In this document: piece after piece, positions 44,638 to 55,183 of the stretch | Numbering within the stretch: the stretch's first letter is position 1 | How the letters are laid out: every line of letters begins with the position of its first letter | Source of the DNA: Colwellia sp. MB02u-6 | GTDB taxonomy: Bacteria > Pseudomonadota > Gammaproteobacteria > Enterobacterales > Alteromonadaceae | DNA length: 64,000 nt | Assembly (NCBI RefSeq): GCF_014077095.1 | Contig: NZ_JACGVG010000028.1 | Location: forward strand, 1 to 64,000 | Direction: 5' to 3' | Program-made: the position numbers and the translations under genes | Notes under the pieces: model-generated | Databases searched by the model: none | The model's input: only the letters and a program-made list of their open reading frames with translations | What the model was told of the DNA's origin: nothing

Positions 44638-45693
44638 CTACAGTGCGCGGCGTTGAATAACGGCTTGATCAAGTTCAGCTAGCAAAGTTTCAGTATCTTG
44701 CCAGCCAATACATGCATCTGTGATGCTTTGGCCATACGTACCCGTTTCACCAAGCGCTAAGTCTTGACGGCCTTCAACTAAATGACTTTCTACCATCACA
44801 CCAAAGATGTGCTTATTACCAGCAGTCATTTGTTGGCAAACGTCACGACAAACTAACATTTGATTTTCAAACTTCTTGCTGCTGTTAGCATGACTGAAAT
44901 CGATCATGATATTGGTATTTAGCCCTGACTTATCCAATTGTTCGGTAACCGCTTTAACACTATCGGCATCAAAGTTTGTGCTTCTACCACCACGTAGAAT
45001 TATATGACAATCTTCATTACCTGTCGTTTCAACAATGGCAGAATGGCCATATTTTGTTACCGAAAGGAAATGATGTGAGGCACTAGCAGCGCCAATAGCA
45101 TCAATAGCCACTTTAATCGTACCATCGGTACCATTTTTAAAGCCAACTGGGCATGATAAACCTGACGCTAATTCACGATGAACCTGGCTTTCTGTCGTGC
45201 GTGCGCCAATGGCACCCCAACACATAAAATCAGCCATATATTGCGGGGTGATCATATCTAAAAACTCACCTGCGGTAGGTAAGCCCAAGTTATTTAAATC
45301 AAGCAATAACTTACGGCCAATACGCAAACCATCATTAAGTTGGAAACTATTGTCCATATAAGGGTCGTTAATAAGTCCTTTCCAGCCAACAGTAGTTCTT
45401 GGCTTTTCAAAATAAACTCGCATAACAATTTCTAGCGTGTCTTGATATTTTTTACGCAATTTAACTAAGCGCTCGCCATATTCCAAGGCCGCTTTGGGAT
45501 CATGTATCGAACATGGTCCGATAACCACAAGCAAACGATCATCTTGGTTATTAAAAATGTCACTTATGGCTTTTCTGCCAGCAAAAACCGACTTTGTTGC
45601 TTGTTCTGAAGAAGGAAATCGCTCAAGTAATGCGATAGGAGGTAAAAGTTCTTTGATGTTATTAATACGGACGTCGTCGGTTTGCTCAAACAT
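44638..45693 (-). CDS. aroG: 3-deoxy-7-phosphoheptulonate synthase, class I
   Basis: 351 residues of the AroFGH family: VVIGPCSIHDPKAALEYGERL, RTTVGWKGLINDPYMD, GARTTESQVHRELASGLSCPVGFKNGTDG and DFSHANSSK. It condenses PEP and erythrose 4-phosphate in the first step of aromatic synthesis; metal ligands Cys, His, Glu and Asp are in those blocks. The feedback type (Phe, Tyr or Trp) cannot be settled from sequence alone, so the symbol is a family label. It has its own terminator. Confidence 0.88.
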   Translation of the reverse strand: MFEQTDDVRINNIKELLPPIALLERFPSSEQATKSVFAGRKAISDIFNNQDDRLLVVIGPCSIHDPKAALEYGERLVKLRKKYQDTLEIVMRVYFEKPRTTVGWKGLINDPYMDNSFQLNDGLRIGRKLLLDLNNLGLPTAGEFLDMITPQYMADFMCWGAIGARTTESQVHRELASGLSCPVGFKNGTDGTIKVAIDAIGAASASHHFLSVTKYGHSAIVETTGNEDCHIILRGGRSTNFDADSVKAVTEQLDKSGLNTNIMIDFSHANSSKKFENQMLVCRDVCQQMTAGNKHIFGVMVESHLVEGRQDLALGETGTYGQSITDACIGWQDTETLLAELDQAVIQRRAL

Positions 45694-45922
45694 ATTTTTT
45701 CTCTTTATACTGCGAATAATTGCTACTCAATATTTACGTCTAGACACCTAGATGATTAGCCTCCTAGCTAATTTATCAGTGTTATCACGCTAATAGCAAC
45801 ATAAAATACGAAAAAGACGGTATAATCAAATCATCTTACATCAGAGCAAGATAAATACGCTTATTGTAGAAAACTCTGGTCGTATTTTTTATCAAACACA
45901 TTCATCTAGGTTGCCAATAACT

Positions 45923-46942
45923 ATGACGCATTCTCAGCTACCATTAATTGATTTACACCGACATTTAGACGGTAATATTCGCCCCAAAACTATTTGGGCA
46001 TTAGCACAAGAGCATCACATCATTTTACCTGAAACTGACTTTGAAGCCTTTATTCCCCATGTGCAAGTACAAGGCAGTGAAAGCGATTTATTAGCTTTTC
46101 TCAGTAAACTTGATTGGGGCGTTGCTGTCCTTAAAACTTTAGACGATTGTAAACGCATAGCGTTTGAAAACGTTGAAGATGTTTTTAACGCCGGTATTCA
46201 TTATGCTGAATTACGCTTTTCACCTTATTACATGGCTATGAATAACAACCTTATGGTTGCTGATGTTGTAGCCGCGGTTGTTGATGGTGTAAGTGCAGCA
46301 TGTAAAGTCTACGACGTAAAAATCAACCTTATTGGTATTTTAAGTCGTACCTTTGGCGTTGAAAAATGCCAAGCAGAGTTAGACGCACTGCTTGCTCATA
46401 AGCAACATTTAATTGCGATTGATTTAGCTGGAGATGAATACAACTTTCCAGGTGAACTATTTGTCGATCATTTTAATCAAGTACAAAAAGCACAATTAAA
46501 TGCCACTATACATGCGGGTGAAGCAGCTGGGCCTGAAAGTATTTGGCAAGCAATAAACCAATTACATGCTAAGCGCATTGGTCATGGTGTTGCATGTCAT
46601 CGCGATGAGCAACTTATGGATTATATGGTAAAACATGATATTGCTATTGAGTCTTGTTTAACCTCAAACTATCAAACCGGAACCATTAAAGATTTAAGTC
46701 AGCATCCCATCAAAGATTTTCTAGCCCGTGGATTATTGGTTTGTTTAAATACAGACGACCCTGCGGTACAAGGTATTGAGCTAAAAAATGAATATAAAAT
46801 TGCTCGCGACATACTAGGTTTTGATGATGACGATATCAAGCAGCTGCAAGAAAACTCGCTTAAAGCAAGCTTTTTATCAGACAGTGAGAAATCAGCGTTA
46901 AAGAAAAAAGTGTTGAATAATAACTCCAGCTTATTGTTGTAG
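45923..46942 (+). CDS. add: Adenosine deaminase
   Basis: The first in-frame ATG is at 45,923; an upstream TTG adds four residues without support, so the product is 339 residues. LIDLHRHLDGN (zinc His pair), HAGEAAGPESIW, RIGHGVACHRD and LNTDDPAVQG are the adenosine deaminase motifs. It makes inosine from adenosine. The XapX and deoD genes follow, forming a purine salvage cluster. Confidence 0.93.
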   Translation: MTHSQLPLIDLHRHLDGNIRPKTIWALAQEHHIILPETDFEAFIPHVQVQGSESDLLAFLSKLDWGVAVLKTLDDCKRIAFENVEDVFNAGIHYAELRFSPYYMAMNNNLMVADVVAAVVDGVSAACKVYDVKINLIGILSRTFGVEKCQAELDALLAHKQHLIAIDLAGDEYNFPGELFVDHFNQVQKAQLNATIHAGEAAGPESIWQAINQLHAKRIGHGVACHRDEQLMDYMVKHDIAIESCLTSNYQTGTIKDLSQHPIKDFLARGLLVCLNTDDPAVQGIELKNEYKIARDILGFDDDDIKQLQENSLKASFLSDSEKSALKKKVLNNNSSLLL

Positions 46943-46979
46943 ATCTTAAGTTAAAATAATTAATTAACGAGGAGAACAC

Positions 46980-47150
46980 GTGTACGAAGTTATTATTGCA
47001 ACAATCACAGGTATTGTTGTGGGCTTGATATTTTCATTACTGAAATTGCCTATACCTGCACCCCCTGTTTTATCGGGTATTGCCGGGATTTTCGGCATTT
47101 ATTTAGGCGGCATCGGTTATCACTGGATCATCGAGCGCTTTTTCAGTTAG
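46980..47150 (+). CDS. XapX-domain small membrane protein
   Basis: A GTG start with GAGGAGAA nine bases upstream gives a 56-residue peptide, MYEVIIATITGIVVGLIFSL then LKLPIPAPPVLSGIAGIFG, ending HWIIERFFS. It matches the XapX family, named for xanthosine-uptake neighbours; two short membrane helices with the P-x-P-x-P-P-x-x-x-G turn. Placed between add and deoD, it fits nucleoside metabolism or transport, though function is unproven. Confidence 0.8.
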   Translation: MYEVIIATITGIVVGLIFSLLKLPIPAPPVLSGIAGIFGIYLGGIGYHWIIERFFS

Positions 47151-47278
47151 AATTCTACTTTAAACATTTAAAAGACATATCAGTAAAACACCCTTGATAG
47201 CGGCTGAATTGATACCAGATATCAGCAACGGCTAGAAACTTACTGTGATTGAAACACCACTAACAAAGGTTAACTCTC

Positions 47279-47983
47279 ATGGCAACAGCACACATAGAAG
47301 CAAACGCAGGTGACTTCGCTAAAACGGTACTTATGCCGGGCGACCCACTACGCGCAAAATATATAGCAGAAAATTTTCTTGATGATGCAAAATGTGTCAC
47401 CCGTGTACGTAATATGTTTGGTTACACAGGTACTTATAAAGACAAACCCGTTTCAGTCATGGGCTCAGGAATGGGCATACCATCAATTTCTATCTACGCG
47501 ACGGAATTGTATAAAGACTATGGCGTTGAAAGTATTATTCGCATTGGCTCTTGTGGCGCAGTTCGTGATGATATAAAACTACGCGACATCATTGTCGGTA
47601 TGGCTGCAAGCACAGACTCAAATGTTAATCGTTCACGTTTAAATGGCTGTGATTTCGCGGTTACCGCTGACTTTGATTTATTACACAACATGGTAAAAAC
47701 AGCGGAAAAAACAGGTAAAAAAATTCGTGTAGGTAATATTTTTACCTCTGATTTATTTTACACACCGCAACCAGAAATGTTTGCCCTAATGGAAAAGTAC
47801 GGTATTTTAGCTGTTGAAATGGAAGCAGCCGGTTTATACGGTGTTGCTGCTGAGTACGGAAAAAAAGCACTAACAGTACTAACCGTGAGCGATCATATTA
47901 AAACTGGTGAGCAAACTACAGCTGATGAACGTGAAATAACTTTCAAAGATATGATGGAATTAACCCTAGATAGCTTGTTGTAA
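47279..47983 (+). CDS. deoD: Purine nucleoside phosphorylase, DeoD type
   Basis: 234 residues: [55 protein letters not shown] and [10 protein letters not shown] with the catalytic Asp. It phosphorolyses purine nucleosides. It lies 129 bp after the XapX gene in a salvage cluster and is followed by a terminator. Confidence 0.96.
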   Translation: MATAHIEANAGDFAKTVLMPGDPLRAKYIAENFLDDAKCVTRVRNMFGYTGTYKDKPVSVMGSGMGIPSISIYATELYKDYGVESIIRIGSCGAVRDDIKLRDIIVGMAASTDSNVNRSRLNGCDFAVTADFDLLHNMVKTAEKTGKKIRVGNIFTSDLFYTPQPEMFALMEKYGILAVEMEAAGLYGVAAEYGKKALTVLTVSDHIKTGEQTTADEREITFKDMMELTLDSLL

Positions 47984-48000
47984 AGATTAAGCTAGATAGT

Positions 48001-48030
48001 AAAAAGCCAGTCAACGGACTGGCTTTTTAC
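48001..48030 (+). terminator. Terminator of deoD
   Basis: AAAAAGCCAGTC and GACTGGCTTTTTAC pair around AACG. Confidence 0.9.
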
Positions 48031-48096
48031 TGTCTAGCTTTACCACTATATTATCTAATCTTAATTATTTCATTACTCATACACAATGATCAATCA

Positions 48097-48399
48097 TTAC
48101 AATTTAATCCTTCCTTTATTAAGATCTAATGTGCGCTGACCTACACCTCTAACATTTTTTAAATCATCAAGAGATTTAAATTCACCATTTAACTCTCGAT
48201 AAGCGATGATTGCTTTTGCTCGTTTCGCTCCCACACCTTTTAATAAAGCTAAAGTTTCCATACCCGCTTTATTAATATCAATAGCTTGTATTTCTTGAGA
48301 TGAAATAACTGCTGGCGTTTCGTTGAAGACTAGCGCTTGAAGTGGCAATGACATTACCGTAAATAAGATAACAAGAGAATAACAAATATGCTTTTTCAT
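48097..48399 (-). CDS. ComEA-like helix-hairpin-helix protein
   Basis: 100 residues with signal peptide MKKHICYSLVILFTVMSLPLQA and two helix-hairpin-helix motifs (DINKAGMETLALLKGVGAKRAKAIIAYR, GEFKSLDDLKNVRGVGQRTLDL). ComEA of this kind sits in the periplasm and binds incoming DNA in natural transformation. No other competence genes are nearby. Confidence 0.9.
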   Translation of the reverse strand: MKKHICYSLVILFTVMSLPLQALVFNETPAVISSQEIQAIDINKAGMETLALLKGVGAKRAKAIIAYRELNGEFKSLDDLKNVRGVGQRTLDLNKGRIKL

Positions 48400-48532
48400 A
48401 AGACCTTCCTTTTAATGAAATGAATTTCCATATAAATGAATTATCATAAATAATAATTCATCTTATTAGGTTTAGAAGTCTTATATTTATTTGTCAAATA
48501 GATAGGCTAATAAAAAAAGTTAATCGTTGAAA

Positions 48533-49228
48533 CTAACTAATTGATTGGTTAATTTCTTGTAATACAGCCTGTGGATTTTCAGCTTTAGTGATCGGTCGAC
48601 CAATCACTAAATAGTCGACGCCAACATCAATGGCTTTTTCAGGTGTCATAATACGTTTTTGATCATCGGCATTGCTCCCTGCTGGGCGTATACCTGGTGT
48701 TACCAGTTTAAAGTCTTTACCTAATAATTGCTTCAGTGATTCGGCTTCCATTGCTGAACAAACCACACCGTCTAAACCCGCTTTTTTAGTCAACGACGCT
48801 AGATCCATTACATGTTCAGCCGGTGACTTAGTAATACCTATTCCGGCGAGATCTTCTGGCCCCATGCTGGTTAAAACCGTAACCGCAATCAATAAGGGTG
48901 CCTTATCTCCATAGGGCAATAAAGCTGCTTTGGCTTTTTCCATCATTTTAAGACCACCAGAAGCGTGTACATTAACCATCCAAACCCCTAAATCAGCAGC
49001 AGCTACAACCGCTTTAGCAACAGTATTAGGGATATCATGAAATTTTAAATCAAGAAACACATCAAAATCACGCTGAACAAGTTCTTTAACAAAATCTGGG
49101 CCAAAATGAGTAAACATTTCTTTGCCTACTTTTAATCGACAATCACTCGGCTGAATTTTATCTACAAAAGATAATGCTTCATCTTTGTTATCAAAATCTA
49201 ACGCCACAACGACTTTTGCATCTCTCAT
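48533..49228 (-). CDS. pyrF: Orotidine 5'-phosphate decarboxylase
   Basis: 231 residues, TIM barrel: [19 protein letters not shown], the catalytic [15 protein letters not shown] (D-x-K-x-x-D), and [25 protein letters not shown]. It makes UMP. It follows lapB with the usual gammaproteobacterial order. Confidence 0.96.
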   Translation of the reverse strand: MRDAKVVVALDFDNKDEALSFVDKIQPSDCRLKVGKEMFTHFGPDFVKELVQRDFDVFLDLKFHDIPNTVAKAVVAAADLGVWMVNVHASGGLKMMEKAKAALLPYGDKAPLLIAVTVLTSMGPEDLAGIGITKSPAEHVMDLASLTKKAGLDGVVCSAMEAESLKQLLGKDFKLVTPGIRPAGSNADDQKRIMTPEKAIDVGVDYLVIGRPITKAENPQAVLQEINQSIS

Positions 49229-49347
49229 GCTGTTTTCCTTACTAGGTAAATATTGCTAATTATTAGGTTTTATCATTTGCATCAGCAAGTGAAAAATTTT
49301 AGGCTTAATCTTCTAACACTTTGACATTCGAACACTAAAGTGTGGCA

Positions 49348-50517
49348 TTACTCGCCATCTAATCCCCGTATAGGTTTAAGTTGCTCCCAATCATGGCATG
49401 AAGGACATGACCAATAATGGGTGCTAGAATTAAAACCACAACTTCTACAACTATAACGGTGCTTAACCTTTAGATAAGCTGAAACAAGCTCACGGATCAC
49501 TTCAAGGTTTTCAGACGTATTTTCAGACTCGCCGTTATTCATTTGCATTTTCACAAAATACTTAAAACCACGAATAGTAGGTCGGCGGTTTAATGCTGTT
49601 AAGATGAATTTTTTCGCCTGATTAACACCCTTAACTTGCTCTATATGTGATAAATACTTGATAAGTGCTGATGTGGCACCCGTTTCTTCGTAAACCTTTC
49701 TGATAAATTGGAAAAACTCTTCTTCAGCATCAAGTGCTTGATAACAAATAAACATTTTATCTATTACATCGGGGAAAAATTCTTTATCTTGCTCATAAAT
49801 AGCCTTATAACATTGGCAGGCTTCATTGTATTGTTGATGATTTTCATATATTTGTGCCATCAGCCAATTTGCTCTAGATGAATTAGGATCATGGCTTAAT
49901 GCATTGTCTAATAGCTCAATAACTTCAATAAATTCATCTTTTTCTAATGCTAGAGTGGCGAGTTCACAATAAAAATTAGCTAACGTATGTAAGAGTTTTG
50001 TGTCACGAGTTTTTGCGATGGCTTTTTTAAGCGCAATACCTTGTTGCCAATCTTTGGTTGATTGATAAATCTTCATCAAGGAGCTAAGCGATTTTAAACC
50101 ATAAATTTTTGATTTTAGTAATTTATGAAACATCGCTTCAGCGCGATCATATAATCCAGCGCTAAGAAAGTCTTTTGCCAATTCAAATACTGCTTGCTGT
50201 TTAGCACTATTAGGTAAGTGTTTTTGGCGCACTAAATGTTCATGTACTTTCAGTGCTCTATCAAGTTCACCGCGACGTCTAAATAAATTTGCCATGGCAA
50301 AGTGAGCTTCTACGGTATCATCTTCAACTTTTAACGCTTCAAGTAGATAATCAATAGCTTTATCTTGTTGATTCGAAAATAAATAATTTAATCCAGTAGA
50401 ATATTTAATAGAAAGTTCTTGTGTAGCTGAATGGTCGTTTTGTTTAACGCTATTGCGTCCCATAAACCAACCATAGCCCATAGCAACCGGCAACAATAAG
50501 AATAATAATCCTAGCAT
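49348..50517 (-). CDS. lapB: Lipopolysaccharide assembly protein LapB
   Basis: 389 residues: N-terminal membrane anchor (LGLLFLLLPVAMGYGWFMGRNS), nine TPR-like repeats and a C-terminal rubredoxin-like zinc ribbon (YSCRSCGFNSSTHYWSCPSCHDWEQL) with four cysteines. LapB (YciM) tethers LPS to FtsH control of LpxC. The start is one base after the lapA stop. Confidence 0.95.
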   Translation of the reverse strand: MLGLLFLLLPVAMGYGWFMGRNSVKQNDHSATQELSIKYSTGLNYLFSNQQDKAIDYLLEALKVEDDTVEAHFAMANLFRRRGELDRALKVHEHLVRQKHLPNSAKQQAVFELAKDFLSAGLYDRAEAMFHKLLKSKIYGLKSLSSLMKIYQSTKDWQQGIALKKAIAKTRDTKLLHTLANFYCELATLALEKDEFIEVIELLDNALSHDPNSSRANWLMAQIYENHQQYNEACQCYKAIYEQDKEFFPDVIDKMFICYQALDAEEEFFQFIRKVYEETGATSALIKYLSHIEQVKGVNQAKKFILTALNRRPTIRGFKYFVKMQMNNGESENTSENLEVIRELVSAYLKVKHRYSCRSCGFNSSTHYWSCPSCHDWEQLKPIRGLDGE

Positions 50518-50518
50518 A

Positions 50519-50770
50519 CTAAGACTTCTTCTCCGTATTCAGTTGATTACTTTTGCTAGATTTTATCATGCTAAGTAGCTTCCAAAACAAAGCAAATAAT
50601 AATCCTAACACGAAACCTATTGAGGTAAATAAACTGACGGCTGCAGCAACTGAAAGATTAGTTTTTGCAATCAAATAATTTAAGCTCAGTACTTGATCAT
50701 TTTGACTACCAAAAACAAATGCAATGGCAAGTAAGATAAGAAAAAGGATAACAGTAATATAAAGGCGCAT
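50519..50770 (-). CDS. lapA: Lipopolysaccharide assembly protein LapA
   Basis: The ATG at 50,770 gives 83 residues (MRLYITVILFLILLAIAFVFG), two membrane segments and a short tail; an in-frame TTG further upstream adds eight residues but runs into the terminator. LapA (YciS) works with LapB. The order ihfB-lapA-lapB-pyrF is standard in gammaproteobacteria. Confidence 0.93.
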   Translation of the reverse strand: MRLYITVILFLILLAIAFVFGSQNDQVLSLNYLIAKTNLSVAAAVSLFTSIGFVLGLLFALFWKLLSMIKSSKSNQLNTEKKS

Positions 50771-50792
50771 AATAGTTCGTCCAAAACAACAC

Positions 50793-50823
50793 AAAAAAAA
50801 GGCATGCTGATAGCATGCCGTTT
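50793..50823 (-). terminator. Terminator between ihfB and lapA
   Basis: On minus, CGGCATGCT and AGCATGCC pair around ATC and are followed by TTTTTTTT. It lies in the short gap and probably trims readthrough from ihfB into lapAB. Confidence 0.88.
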
Positions 50824-50840
50824 AGTCATAAATTCTGCAA

Positions 50841-51128
50841 TTACGCGATTGAAAGATTTACTCTTTCACGTAATTCTTTACCAGGTTTAAAATGTGGAAC
50901 ATATTTTCCGTCAAGCTCGACAGACTCGCCAGTTTTTGGGTTCCGTCCCACACGAGGAGCGCGATAATGCAACGAAAAGCTGCCAAAACCTCTAATTTCA
51001 ATACGCTCACCTTTTGACAAAGTGTGCGCCATCATTTCAAGAATTTCTTTAATAGCTTGTTCTACATCTTTCGCAGCTAAATGATTTAATTTATCTGCTA
51101 ATCTTTCAATGAGTTCTGACTTGGTCAT
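50841..51128 (-). CDS. ihfB: Integration host factor subunit beta
   Basis: 95 residues from the ATG at 51,128 (GGAGG six bases upstream). [33 protein letters not shown] and the arm [31 protein letters not shown] match HimD. It pairs with IhfA to bend DNA. It follows rpsA. Confidence 0.96.
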   Translation of the reverse strand: MTKSELIERLADKLNHLAAKDVEQAIKEILEMMAHTLSKGERIEIRGFGSFSLHYRAPRVGRNPKTGESVELDGKYVPHFKPGKELRERVNLSIA

Positions 51129-51226
51129 ATGACCTCCAGTGTTCACTATAGCTTCGCGCCATCGGATTTAAACATTAAAGAAGAACTGCTTTAATGCAGC
51201 TCTTCTTCTCTTGGTATTGCTAGGAA

Positions 51227-52894
51227 TTATATCTTAGCGTTTTTAAACGCTTCAGCCATTGCACTAAGACCAGATTCTTCTTCTGGTGCTTGGTTCAATG
51301 TATCCATAGCTTCACGTTCGTCTGCTTGATCTTTAGCTTTGATTGATAAGCTGATAGTGCGGTTCTTACGATCAACACCAACAAACTTAGTTTCAACGCT
51401 GTCATCTACAGATAATTCAGTTGTCGCATCTTCGATACGTTCACGTGAAATATCAGCAACACGAAGGTAACCTTCAACGCCTTCGGCTAATTCAATCTTA
51501 GCGCCTTTAGCGTCTACTTCAATAACCTTACCTGTAACAATAGCACCTTTTTTGTTATCTGCAAGATATTGATTAAACGGGTCATCTTCAGTTTGTTTAA
51601 CACCTAAAGAGATGCGTTCACGTTCCGGATCAACCTGTAATACTACCGCTGAAATCTCATCACCTTTCTTGTATTCACGAACAGCTTCTTCACCGCCAGC
51701 CCATGAAATATCAGATAAGTGAACAAGACCATCAATGCCGCCGTCAAGACCAATAAAGATACCAAAGTCAGTAATTGACTTGATCTTACCTGATACTTTG
51801 TCGCCTTTGTTGAAGTTCTTAGCGAACTCTTCCCAAGGGTTCGGGATACATTGTTTAAGGCCAAGAGAAATACGACGACGTTCTTCGTCAATTTCAAGCA
51901 CCATAACTTCAACTGTATCACCTAAGTTAACAACTTTAGATGGGTGGATGTTCTTGTTAGTCCAATCCATTTCAGAAACGTGAACTAAACCTTCAACGCC
52001 TTCTTGAATCTCAACAAAACAACCGTAGTCAGTTAAGTTAGTTACGCGACCAGTAAGCTTAGCACCTTCAGGGTAACGCTTAGCGATAGCAACCCATGGA
52101 TCTTCGCCTAACTGCTTCATACCTAGAGATACACGAGTACGCTCACGATCGAATTTCAATACTTTAACTTGAATTTCATCACCAACATTTACGATTTCAC
52201 TTGGGTGCTTAACACGTTTCCAAGCCATATCTGTGATGTGAAGTAGACCGTCAATGCCGCCTAAATCTACGAATGCACCGTAGTCAGTAAGATTCTTAAC
52301 AATACCTTTAACTTCAATGCCTTCAGCAAGAGAAGCTAATAGTTCATCACGTTCAACACTGCTTTCTGATTCGATAACAGCACGACGAGATACAACTACG
52401 TTATTACGCTTTTGATCAAGCTTAATAACTTTAAATTCTAAATCTTTACCTTCAAGATGAGTAGTGTCACGAATAGGACGTACGTCTACTAGTGAACCAG
52501 GTAAGAAAGCACGGATATTGCTAACTTCAACTGTGAAACCACCTTTAACTTTACCGTTGATAACACCGATAATAGTTTCTTTTTCTTCGTATGCTTTTTC
52601 AAGCACTTGCCATGCTTCATGACGTTTAGCGTCATCACGAGAAAGAATAGTCTCACCGAAACCATCATCTGTAGCTTTAAGCGACACATCAACTTCATCA
52701 CCAACAGATACTTCTACTTCGCCTGTAAGGCTTTTGAATTGGTCGATTGAAATAACAGATTCAGATTTTAAGCCAGCGTCAACTAAAACGTTGTCTTTTG
52801 TGATGGCGACTACAGTCCCTTTGATAATAGAACCAGGACGTGTTTCGATCGTTTTTAAGCTTTCTTCAAATAGTTGTGCAAAATTTTCAGTCAT
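51227..52894 (-). CDS. rpsA: 30S ribosomal protein S1
   Basis: 555 residues with six S1 OB-fold domains in tandem; the repeats share the G-x-V-x-x-x-x-D-Y-G-x-F-V pattern ([28 protein letters not shown] and similar). S1 binds mRNA on the 30S subunit. Length equals E. coli S1 (557). A stem-loop at about 51,174-51,213 (AGAAGAAGAGCTGCA) may end the transcript or separate it from ihfB. Confidence 0.97.
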   Translation of the reverse strand: MTENFAQLFEESLKTIETRPGSIIKGTVVAITKDNVLVDAGLKSESVISIDQFKSLTGEVEVSVGDEVDVSLKATDDGFGETILSRDDAKRHEAWQVLEKAYEEKETIIGVINGKVKGGFTVEVSNIRAFLPGSLVDVRPIRDTTHLEGKDLEFKVIKLDQKRNNVVVSRRAVIESESSVERDELLASLAEGIEVKGIVKNLTDYGAFVDLGGIDGLLHITDMAWKRVKHPSEIVNVGDEIQVKVLKFDRERTRVSLGMKQLGEDPWVAIAKRYPEGAKLTGRVTNLTDYGCFVEIQEGVEGLVHVSEMDWTNKNIHPSKVVNLGDTVEVMVLEIDEERRRISLGLKQCIPNPWEEFAKNFNKGDKVSGKIKSITDFGIFIGLDGGIDGLVHLSDISWAGGEEAVREYKKGDEISAVVLQVDPERERISLGVKQTEDDPFNQYLADNKKGAIVTGKVIEVDAKGAKIELAEGVEGYLRVADISRERIEDATTELSVDDSVETKFVGVDRKNRTISLSIKAKDQADEREAMDTLNQAPEEESGLSAMAEAFKNAKI

Positions 52895-52990
52895 AACTTG
52901 TATATAAACTCAGTTATTAATCCAGTCAACGTCATTGTTTCATGGGGTAATTAAATAGTTGCCCAGTGCATCCTTACAGTAGGCGATAGG

Positions 52991-53683
52991 TTAATGTTCA
53001 GTTTGCATTAATTTTTCATTACTGAATGAGAGGATTTTACTAACTACCTCTTCAATAGAAAGTTCAGTAGAATCAATGATTAACGCACCTTCTGCAGCAA
53101 CAAGCGGCGCCACCTTGCGGTTTTGATCTCGCTCGTCTCTCAGACGTATGTCCTCCAAAAGGCGCGTTATTTTAACATCAAAGCCCTTTCCTTTCAACTG
53201 ATTAAATCTTCTTTGCGCCCTTTCTTCAGCGCTGGCGGTCAAAAAGACTTTAACTGGCGCATCAATAAACACTACAGTACCCATGTCACGACCATCAGCA
53301 ACTAAACCAGGTCCAACTTTAAAAGCACGCTGGCGTCGCAGTAAAGCTTCACGTACACGAGGAAACGCAGCAACTTTCGATGCTAGTGCGCCTATTTCTT
53401 CGGTGCGAATGGCGTTAGATACATCTTCGCCTTCCAAAATGACTTTACCTTCACCTTCATTACAGGTTTGAAACTGTACATCAAGATTCGCTGCTACTGG
53501 TAATAAAGACTGCTCGTCTTCTACGCTAATATTATGGTGCTGAGCCGCTACAGCTAATACACGATAAATGGCGCCACTATCTAATAAGTGCCAACCTAGT
53601 TGCTCAGCGACAATACGCGCAACGGTACCTTTACCCGCACCACTTGGTCCATCAATTGTAATTACAGGGATTTGTTGGTTCAT
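52991..53683 (-). CDS. cmk: Cytidylate kinase
   Basis: 230 residues with [20 protein letters not shown] (P-loop), [14 protein letters not shown], and [30 protein letters not shown]. It phosphorylates CMP and dCMP. It lies between aroA and rpsA in the conserved cluster. Confidence 0.96.
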   Translation of the reverse strand: MNQQIPVITIDGPSGAGKGTVARIVAEQLGWHLLDSGAIYRVLAVAAQHHNISVEDEQSLLPVAANLDVQFQTCNEGEGKVILEGEDVSNAIRTEEIGALASKVAAFPRVREALLRRQRAFKVGPGLVADGRDMGTVVFIDAPVKVFLTASAEERAQRRFNQLKGKGFDVKITRLLEDIRLRDERDQNRKVAPLVAAEGALIIDSTELSIEEVVSKILSFSNEKLMQTEH

Positions 53684-53723
53684 TCAATTCTTCCTAGCTG
53701 ACTTTTTCTAACACAATAAGCTG

Positions 53724-55085
53724 TTAGTTACTTGGGATTAACGTCAATCCTACTTGGTTTGCTAATGCAACAAAATTTGGAAACGAGGTCGCCACATTGT
53801 CACACTCTAAAATTGTTATTTCACCTGTAGCTCTTAGGGAGCTAATAGCAAATGACATGGCTATACGATGATCGTCATGACTTTCAACTGTACCTGAAGT
53901 TAGCTGACCACCAGTAATATCGATACCATCAGGGTAAATGGTACAATCAATACCTAGCTCAACTAAGCCATCTGCCATTGCTTGAATACGATCACTTTCT
54001 TTAACACGTAATTCTTCAGCACCTCTTAATCGTGTCATACCTATTGCACATGCCGCAGCAATAAATATTGCTGGAAATTCATCTATAGCAAGTGGAACAT
54101 CACGTTCGTCAATATCGATACCTTTAAGCGGCGAAGATGATACCACAAGATCGGCAACAGGTTCACCTCCTGCTAGCCGCTCATTTGTAACAAGTATTTC
54201 TCCATTCATTTGCTGTAAAATATTAATAGCACCTATACGTGTGGGATTCATCCCAACATTACGAATAGTGATTTGTCCTTCTTTAGCAATTAAACCCGCT
54301 ACCATAAAAAAAGTAGCGGAAGATATGTCGCCCGGCACTTTAATATCACAGGCCGTTAACTTGTGACCACCTTCAATGGATATTTTCTTACCTTGTTCAG
54401 TTTCTATCGACTTCACCGGATAACCAAATGCCGTTAACATGCGCTCTGTATGATCGCGCGTAATGCCAGGCTCAGTCACAGATGTTGTACCATTTGCGTA
54501 CATACCAGCCAATAACACACAAGATTTTACTTGTGCGCTAGCCATGGGTAATAAATAGTCAATCGCATTAAGTTTTTCATCTACGGCTAAACCACTGCAC
54601 ACAACTGGGGGCGTGCCGTCACTAGCGGCGGTAATATTAGCACCCATAAGTTGTAATGGTGTAATCACTCGCCCCATTGGACGTTTGTTTAAAGAATTAT
54701 CGCCAGCCATACGAGTGTCAAACCGTTGGCCTGCTAAAATACCTGAAAGTAGTCTAATGGATGTGCCTGAATTACCAATATCTAATAATCCATCTGGTTT
54801 GCTTAAACCATGTAAACCTTTACCCTGTACGGTAACATTGTGTTCGCTATCTGGGCCTTCAATTTTAATGCCCATAGCTTTAAATGTATTCATCGTTGCC
54901 AAGCAATCTTGACCAGGTAAAAAACCACTAATATGCGTGGTACCTTCAGCAAGCGCGCCAAACATTATAGAGCGATGAGAACATGACTTGTCACCCGGTA
55001 CTAAAATATCTCCGTTGACTTTATGGCCAGGTTTAGCCGTTATTGTTAAGGTATTATTTTTTTTAATTTGTAGGTTTGACATCAT
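53724..55085 (-). CDS. aroA: 3-phosphoshikimate 1-carboxyvinyltransferase (EPSP synthase)
   Basis: 453 residues. The sequence (VPGDKSCSHRSIMFGALAEGTTHISGFLPGQDCLATMNTF, GNSGTSIRLLSGILAGQ) follows the Pseudomonas-like, class II-type EPSP synthase pattern rather than the E. coli class I pattern (N-A-G-T-A-x-R-x-L). It joins shikimate 3-phosphate and PEP in aromatic synthesis. It sits between serC and cmk with no fused tyrA. The class call rests on motif memory and should be checked. Confidence 0.93.
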   Translation of the reverse strand: MMSNLQIKKNNTLTITAKPGHKVNGDILVPGDKSCSHRSIMFGALAEGTTHISGFLPGQDCLATMNTFKAMGIKIEGPDSEHNVTVQGKGLHGLSKPDGLLDIGNSGTSIRLLSGILAGQRFDTRMAGDNSLNKRPMGRVITPLQLMGANITAASDGTPPVVCSGLAVDEKLNAIDYLLPMASAQVKSCVLLAGMYANGTTSVTEPGITRDHTERMLTAFGYPVKSIETEQGKKISIEGGHKLTACDIKVPGDISSATFFMVAGLIAKEGQITIRNVGMNPTRIGAINILQQMNGEILVTNERLAGGEPVADLVVSSSPLKGIDIDERDVPLAIDEFPAIFIAAACAIGMTRLRGAEELRVKESDRIQAMADGLVELGIDCTIYPDGIDITGGQLTSGTVESHDDHRIAMSFAISSLRATGEITILECDNVATSFPNFVALANQVGLTLIPSN

Positions 55086-55183
55086 GATTCCAGTTAAATC
55101 TTTCCTTTACGGAAACTTCCCGCTTAACCTAGGCCAATGTTTCACTAGGCTGCTATATTCATTATATTATTGAATGTTGACAC

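Noticed and set aside
45694-45922. Possible TyrR operator before the DAHP synthase gene
   Set aside because: No TGTAAA-N6-TTTACA pattern could be found.
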